This document shows positions 57,576-64,000 of a DNA stretch of 64,000 nt, piece after piece. Positions within the stretch are counted from its first letter, which is position 1; the number at the start of each line of letters is the position of its first letter. The notes beneath the pieces are model-generated. The model was not told where the DNA came from, searched no databases, and saw only the letters and a list, made by a program, of their open reading frames with translations. A program made the position numbers and the translations under genes. Source of the DNA: Terebella lapidaria (Eukaryota; Annelida; Polychaeta; Terebellida; Terebellidae); the NCBI GenBank assembly GCA_949152475.1, contig OX424560.1:25669106-25733105 (forward strand). The letters are read 5' to 3'.

Positions 57576-60254
57576 TCGTTGCTAAACTAACGCATCCATA
57601 TTGTGTCCGACTCCAACCAACTGATGCACAGAATTCTCAATTATATCATGTCGATTGAATGAGTTGCAAGAAATACACCGCCAAAAACATTGAAAAAAAT
57701 CCCATACAGGAATAGGTGCTGATGAAATGTCATGACATTTGCTTCATTTGCAGTTCATGAGCCTCAAAAAATCAATCATATAGATTCACAGTGCAAATTT
57801 AGCCGCATTTGCGTTGTCTGTTAAACACATAATACGGGCATTTCAAAACTATATTCTGCAAAACGGCATTGCACTGGTCGAATGGGTGTATATATTAGCA
57901 TATACTTGTTATCACGATTGGATTTATGAATCAGATTGCTTTGCAAAACATCAACAAATGCCTGCCTTATTGGCATCATGTGGGCATGTGCAAGATCAAC
58001 ATGAATTTATGAAAACGTATATTTACAGTAATCTTTCCGCCATGGTTCCGATGTGAATGAGTTCCAGTCTACGACCTATATCTGAATGTGTACGGTTTAT
58101 ATTGATACATGTGTAGATTTGGGATGTTGAATTGCATTGTTGAATTGGAAGATTGAACCGAAGTTCGGTTTCGCACATACATATAGGTCGAGCTGGAACT
58201 GGGTGTGCCATATAGATCTTTTAACATTTATTATTCTGTGTTAACACCACCAAATAATACAAGAACATGAGTGTCGTCAGCTCTGAGCCTACTTCTCCGC
58301 GCGAACGTTTATTTACTATATTGTTTTTCAATGCAACGCAAATTTCTTTCTGGTAGCAGTTGCAACAGGGTTCAACGTCGTGTCCAACAGGACCCCGGAT
58401 GGTGTGAATATCAATACAAGAAAACAGAATATCGCTAGCTCTAAATGTCATTGTGGATGTAGTGTATTGCTGTAATGTAAGTATCAACCCATTAGCGTTT
58501 ATAACAAGATTTTGATGATGCCAATAAAACACCTAACATCAAACATTTTCGGAATAGAAACAACAACAATGCCACCAAGCCCTGTCCTATTCAGATCGGT
58601 TCAATCCAATACACGAATAGTTCTTATTTGAATCCTTCTTACATTAATGTCGAAGAAACTGGAAATATTCAACACGAAACCACGTTGTCTTTTTCAAAAT
58701 TTTCTACATGAAAAATCGATGATTCTTACGTTTTGAAACCCTTCAGTTACCTTGAACAGAATTCACCCTATCATCAGTTGTATTTTATCAAGTAGGCCAC
58801 CAATACCATCGCTCGGAACTGCCGAAGCTTCAGGACACCGCCATCATTCCAAATTTGTGCACGAGGTCATAATACCACAAGCATGGACCGTTCCATGGAC
58901 CATGATTGGGTATAACGGGTAATGTGTATGGTGGTTGACTTTGTGGGGTGAAATTTGCTCTATCTTCATTATGTAATTTTCTCGCTGTCACACAATCGAA
59001 TCAATAGTTGATTGTAAAGACATGATAACTCATATTTGTGAGAAGGAGTACATGAGAAAAGAGCACTACCGATACACCTGCATCAATGGTCACTTATTAT
59101 TTATTAATATCATGTCAGATATTGACACACCCAAAATGGTGTGATGCCTGATGATTATGACAACAGCAAATCACATGTTTACAAAGTGAAAACCGTTGCA
59201 TGGAAAATTTCGTGCCAATACCTTAATGAATGAATATATTGATGTTATGGATGCCAACGTCGATGGTAACATGTCCACCAATGTAATCAATATACAATGA
59301 TGACTGTCATTTTAGCACATACACGAACATTGTCGATATTTACAATACCCAAATTGCGTAACATTGTTGTTGTGATCCATGTACGCACGCGAATACCACA
59401 ACACTCAATAGAATAATGTAAATTCGAACGAGATGCATGATTGTCAAGTAATACTTGCTACATTAGGTTCAGCAAAAGTAGTATCAACTGCCTCTGGTGT
59501 TGTATTTTACGTGTGTTGTATTTTACAAAAAAAATATATTTTACGATTGTTATTGGGATCATCAAAATTAGGTTGTATTGGTGGTAATAGATTGATACAT
59601 ACATTCATTCTGTCTTTCATATTCTAAATCAGAGGTGTTTTGTGTAAATTGTGTGGGGTCATGTTCAAAATGTATTCAATGTTGGAAAACCACATGAATT
59701 CGTCCGAAGTCAAGTGCATTGTAGTTTTGTCATCTTCCTCGGGCATAATACATCTTGAATGATATGGATGTCGACTCCATACTTCATCCGGAATAATTTT
59801 GTTTACAAGGACGTTTCATCGTCTGTGTTTCAAGTCAGTAACATTCGTGAACTTGCTGTTTTAATCGGTCGGACGCCCAATAAGTGTACTCTATGGCATA
59901 AAATAACATTGTGTAGCATTGCAGTCCTTTTCAGAGCATTGCCCAGTGTAAACTCGTTAAAAACCCTATCAGGTAAACTTAAAGAACTTTAGACGAGCTA
60001 TTTTGTTTACTTGCTTCTGTAGGATATATTGAGCTACAACCTGATAAAAAATTTTTTTCAATCGTCCAAATGCATCGTCTTCAATATGTATGCCTTATAT
60101 CTCATCACACAATCTGCGTCTGTATACACATCGAAGATGGTTTGATCATTAGAAAAAAAATTATGTTGACAGTTTTTATGTGCTGATGTCTTTGTTGTCA
60201 GTGATTGTCATGTTGACACATATGTGGTTAAACATCAAAAATTGTAATGACAGC
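57576..60254. other. Spacer between glycosyltransferase paralogues
   Basis: AT-rich. It contains the second copy of the duplicated segment (58348-58440). The C-terminal half expected for the decayed paralogue at 60255-61204 was not found here, so it has been lost or has diverged beyond recognition. Confidence 0.5.
58348..58440. repeat. Segment duplicated with the glycosyltransferase unit (copy B)
   Basis: Diverged, gapped match to 54553-54680 in the same orientation and in the same place relative to a glycosyltransferase copy. Confidence 0.6.
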
Positions 60255-61204
60255 CTAGGTCGGTCGAACAGGCAAAAATGAAGCTGAATTGAATTCCATG
60301 GCGTTATTCATCGGGGCAACTGGATCCAAACACGCATGCGCGTATAGGTCGAGCAAGTACGCAATTGGGTTTCTATTGTAAACAATGTCAATGTCACTGG
60401 TAAGTGGAATGTATCCTTCTCTGGGAACTTCCAATGGCAACCTTGATTTCATGTTTGCGCGTTGGATAGAGGTCTCTTCACTCTACCTTTACCTTTGAAG
60501 TTTACTTTCGTCTTCTGGGTAAACGAATCAGTTGACCTCACTCAAACTTCACATGATTTCCAGCAGGAAAACACGAATAGGAACAGTACAAAATTCAAAA
60601 TCATCAAACTTTATTCATTTTACAACAATTGACGAACAAGCATGTGATTACATTAACATCTCGTGTGGCTCGGTTCTTAGCGTACGGATAGTCACTATCA
60701 TGGGAGGAAACCAGAGAACCTGTCACCGAACGGCACTGGCGTACAATTTCATGGCCATGTCCAATATATTCCTGCTTATTAATACCAAAGCTAAATATTC
60801 ACTTTCGAGGTGCTCTGTTTTAGAGCAGACACCAGGTCTGAAAACTGCTTTTGCCTGGGTAAATCTCGCTGGACATCTTCCGGAAGACTGTCGGAAATTT
60901 TGCTGTCCGCCGCAATTTCCGAAGTGTCAATTTGGACATCTCGTTGTTGATGTTCGTGATGAAAGTCACGCGATTCAATGCTGTCTAATTCTGGATTATC
61001 CAATTAGTCAATTAGGGAGGCGTTTTCAACGCTCATCACTTGAATCTTACGATTCATTCTGATATTGTGGTGATTGGAAAACCCGTATTTCCACAGTAAG
61101 CTATGAGCTGTGTCAGTATAACTTCTGTGTTCATTTGATATGACAGAGACGTAAATCAAACCCAGAAACAAAATGCTACCAATCACACATAAGGTTAGAT
61201 ACAT
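60255..61204 (-). pseudogene. Decayed GT77-type glycosyltransferase paralogue
   Basis: Minus-strand pieces follow the order of the intact copy: signal-anchor (YLTLCVIGSILFLGLIYVSV, 61004-61204), stem (QFSDLVSALKQSTSKVNI, 60791-61003), then ALVLISRNILDMAMKLYASA ending in a TGA, then FVYPEDES with stops around it, then RANMKSRLPLEV and LTSDIDIVYNRNPIAYLLDL (60255-60452), which keeps the DxD box. The matching parts of the intact protein are VVVLVIVSQNLLDMTMNFYA, FVYFEDES and LISDVDIVYLRNPLPYLLDL. Several stops and frameshifts, and loss of the C-terminal half, make it a pseudogene. Confidence 0.88.
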
Positions 61205-63632
61205 ATCGCTGGGTGAACACGTGAAATGTCATCGTCTATTATCGTACTTACTGTAAATAGTGTGATCACAGTATGCGCTATGTTGTATATGAATCAAGAA
61301 GATACGAGTTCAAGTTTAAATGACCATTGATTTTCGGTATGTGTTGATAACTATACGTCAAGGCTCGAAGGCAGGCATTGTTCAAATACTTCTCAAGTCA
61401 TCGTTGGAAACCAGAAACACTGATTTCATACTCACAGACCCCGGAGCCGGCTCAAGAACAATAGGCTTCTCCCACACAACATTTCTGACATAATTATCGA
61501 AATACATCCAGGCAAACCGAAGTTATCGCGCCGAAATTGAAGAGTGAAAAAAAAAGAAACAAGGATAGCTTTAAAAGATAAGGTGAAATTTTCTGATCAT
61601 ATGAACATTGGTCAATTATGATTGTTCGGATGCGTCATGATTGCCCAGCGTGGTCAAAGAGTTTCCCGACCGGAAGAAGAAAGTGAAAACAGATATGGAC
61701 CCCCCCCCCCCCCCAAAAAAAAAAAATAATGACAAAACCATAAAGGCATTTCTGCTGTTAATAATACATAAGGGCGTGGATTTAGAGACGTCCAAATGAC
61801 ACGACATATACCTGATACGAGGATCGTTTGAAATCAATAGTTATGTCGGAATAGTTCAAGGATTGCTCTTAGATACCACATAATATTCTACATGTACATG
61901 TAGGGGCTTGAAGATGGAATGCGTTTTTCCTTTTAATGTCTACCATCAATTCTGGTCAGCATCATTCGTACTGTTAAAGTACAAATTCTTTTTTTATAAT
62001 ATGATAATGGATTGTGCAAGTTGCGTGAAGTCATGCCGACAATCGGCCACATAGGTGCAATTACTTGTCTCGTTGGTTTTTGTGGTCTGTTACTTCACCA
62101 GAACGCGAGAAAACGCGGCGTGGAGCAAAATGATTGATCACGTATTTTTACGACTTTGTTTTACGGCTTTAAAACAAAAACGTAATTCCCCCGCCGTAAC
62201 AAGCTATGATGTATCACCACGTTCCCGCGTCTACAATACATCAATTCACCAACAATCTCTTCTCCTTTCGCCCGCTCGCTCCCTCTTTCCCATCCCGTAT
62301 CCTTTTTGTCATCCACTGTCAGCCGTAGTCGTATCCCCCATAGCCATCGCGACCCCCTCTCACCTCATCTCCTCTACCCAAAACAACGACCACAAAATCC
62401 TTGTTTCTTAATCCCACTGTCAACTCAAGCAACAAATCCAGATATAATAGCTCGTAAATCCTATGCCGAAACCTGCTCGAGCCTTGTTCAAACCATACTA
62501 TCGTGCGCATTCGGAGGGATTCTACAGAGACTCCCACATAGTAAAAGCGACGCGGTGAAGACCGCCCGCGTTATCGGGAGATTTAGGGGGGCAATATGCT
62601 TCTCGGTAATGCTCTTGTGCACTAACAGGGATTTCCACTTTTGCTTCGATTTCGTTGGAATAACAAAAACCTGTCAAGAGCGATGACTGGGCCTGGGATT
62701 TGACAGCGGTTTCCTGTCAGTGAACGGTTTATTTTTTTCCACTTTCCTCCTAGATCAGACGGCGCGTACATGGGTTAGGTTGGGCGGAATATAGGGAAAA
62801 TTTACATTTTTTCTTCTTTGTTGTCAGTCTATGATCTCATGTCTACGTGGTGTAATTGCTCTAGCGTTTGACTCTGGTAATAGGTTTTATCCCCAGGTGA
62901 AAAACGAATCGATACCGGCTTCGTTATTTACATTTCGTTTGCCGAGTATTTTCTGGTGCAGTTTGAAAGCGTATCTCATTATCAATTGCATACAGGACAC
63001 CTGCTTTATTGTCAATATCAAATATTTGCACAAATTATTCGTTTCGGCTAAAAAACGAGACACAAAGCGTCGAGCCAGGCTATATGTTTGCTATGATCCG
63101 GGTATTTCCCAGTCAACGTTTGTGAACAATCACAGACTCATTGATCAACCAATAAACGACTATTTGAAGAGAATTCACTGGACGGTGAAGTGAATTTACA
63201 ACATGCTGTTATTATTGATTTATCGCGGGCAATAAGAGACATTTCCATTTGAAATCAATTATGAAAATACAATGGCGGGAAATATTTCACTTTTCCTGCT
63301 AGGCCTAGTGGCATATTGGCCGCATTCGATCGAACCACCAGACATCGATACGTTAACTACAGGTTTTGCTTATAGGTTTTCATTGCAATGCTGATAAAAA
63401 ATATATATCAATATCGTGTGAACGATTTTACTTCGCAGTTTCACGCGTCTGTTATACATACACATCACATAAAATATTTATTGATAGTTAAGAAGTCATT
63501 TGAAGCATTTATTGCATTGGTAGTTAGTGTACAATCACCGTGATATGGTTTTAATTGAAAAATAGAACAGCCCGCGCATAAATATTGCATAGCAAAGGAG
63601 CTTCCAACAAAAAATTAGTAACACACCGACTA
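61205..63632. other. Spacer with a dispersed repeat fragment
   Basis: AT-rich. 61440-61490 resembles 31240-31300. A poly-C/poly-A run lies at about 61699-61727. Two plus-strand frames at 62055-62411 and 62306-62686 show no known domain and are not called. The 3' untranslated region of the gene at 63633 probably lies near the right end. Confidence 0.45.
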
Positions 63633-64000
63633 CTAGTCATTGAATATTATGTTGTCGCTCCCAAATATCTCCGCATAGTTGAAATTGTCATAGTCTTTCA
63701 AGACCAGATTCAGTCTCAGTACAGACTCCGTCACGTGCCCGAACCAGTACTTTACTTCAGCTTCTGTGGGGCCTTTCCTGGGATCATATGGATCGAATGC
63801 TGACGCGTCTTGAGTACCCTCCACATTCAACCCACTTTCACCAGATCCTGTGATTTTATATGCTTTGGAAACCGATTCCTTCACGCTGCTCGGTACCATA
63901 TCATTCTTCAAGAAGTTATTCTCCCTGTAGCTAACTTTATTTGTGTTTTCCAACCAATGACAACTTTCAAAGACGTACTGAACCAGGCGAAAACTAGTTC
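63633..64000 (-). CDS. C-terminal part of a third GT77-type glycosyltransferase (runs off the window)
   Basis: The last 122 or so codons of a paralogue: WLENTNKVSYRENNFLKNDM, PTEAEVKYWFGHVTESVLRL and a terminal FND. The intact copy has TGLNYREGSFLKNKL and PTIEEYKLWFSSVNESVLHL in the same places. The frame is open to the edge of the window, so the start lies outside. The spacing of the three copies (about 4-6 kb) and the shared strand indicate tandem duplication. Whether the rest is intact is unknown. Confidence 0.85.
   Translation of the reverse strand, partial: TSFRLVQYVFESCHWLENTNKVSYRENNFLKNDMVPSSVKESVSKAYKITGSGESGLNVEGTQDASAFDPYDPRKGPTEAEVKYWFGHVTESVLRLNLVLKDYDNFNYAEIFGSDNIIFND

Noticed and set aside
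60532-61062. 176-codon plus-strand frame
   Set aside because: It lies antisense to the decayed glycosyltransferase, whose minus-strand homology is clear.
62055-62686. Overlapping plus-strand frames of 118 and 126 codons
   Set aside because: No known domain, no splice or start context, and biased composition.

Overview
This is animal nuclear DNA, probably from a marine invertebrate. Spliced genes with clear GT..AG boundaries sit among many transposons. The gene content points to an invertebrate deuterostome (amphioxus-like) or a lophotrochozoan such as a brachiopod, mollusc or annelid: a RING/B-box/NHL TRIM protein, a Schlafen-like helicase, an SUEL-lectin/CUB/sushi receptor and tandem GT77-type glycosyltransferases. 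The recurrent words AGGCCTA and TACATGTA fit but do not settle the phylum. All of the host genes I can support lie on the minus strand.

Layout, in window order. 0-7.7 kb: low-information AT-rich DNA, a pair of diverged GC-rich inverted repeats (1.4-2.1 kb and 6.9-7.7 kb), a 93-bp exon-derived minisatellite (3.13-4.30 kb), the last exon of a beta-propeller domain (4.88-5.34 kb), and nested hAT-like MITE material (5.4-6.7 kb). 7.69-20.71 kb: a 13.0-kb Ty3/Gypsy LTR retrotransposon with about 1% divergent LTRs, a CATG target duplication, gag and pol regions, and an unusual extra downstream coding region. 21.7-25.7 kb: the first two coding exons of a Schlafen-like helicase gene. Splice phases suggest it continues into the 4.88-5.34 kb exon, which would make one protein of about 1,320 residues (Schlafen core, SF1 helicase, beta-propeller), with the Gypsy element sitting antisense in its last intron. 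25.86-28.92 kb: a 3.06-kb DNA transposon without transposase, with 35-bp perfect terminal inverted repeats and a 7-bp target duplication. 29.85-30.50 kb: a foldback element holding 18 short palindromes. 31-41 kb: repeats, a 5'-truncated LINE, and no convincing host gene.

41.3-43.2 kb: an intact single-coding-exon TRIM protein. 45.4-49.3 kb: a nearly full-length but broken CR1/L2-clade LINE whose ORF2 carries a 2A-type GDVHPNPGP motif. 50.7-53.4 kb: seven exons of a type I membrane receptor (SUEL lectin, CUB, sushi, transmembrane segment, tyrosine-containing tail); its first exon was not found. 55.8-64.0 kb: a tandem cluster of GT77-type glycosyltransferases, with one intact copy, one decayed copy and one copy running off the window edge.

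How the genes work together: none form an operon-like unit. Three of them (the Schlafen-like helicase, TRIM and the lectin receptor) belong to families often used in innate defence, but a shared pathway is not shown by the sequence.
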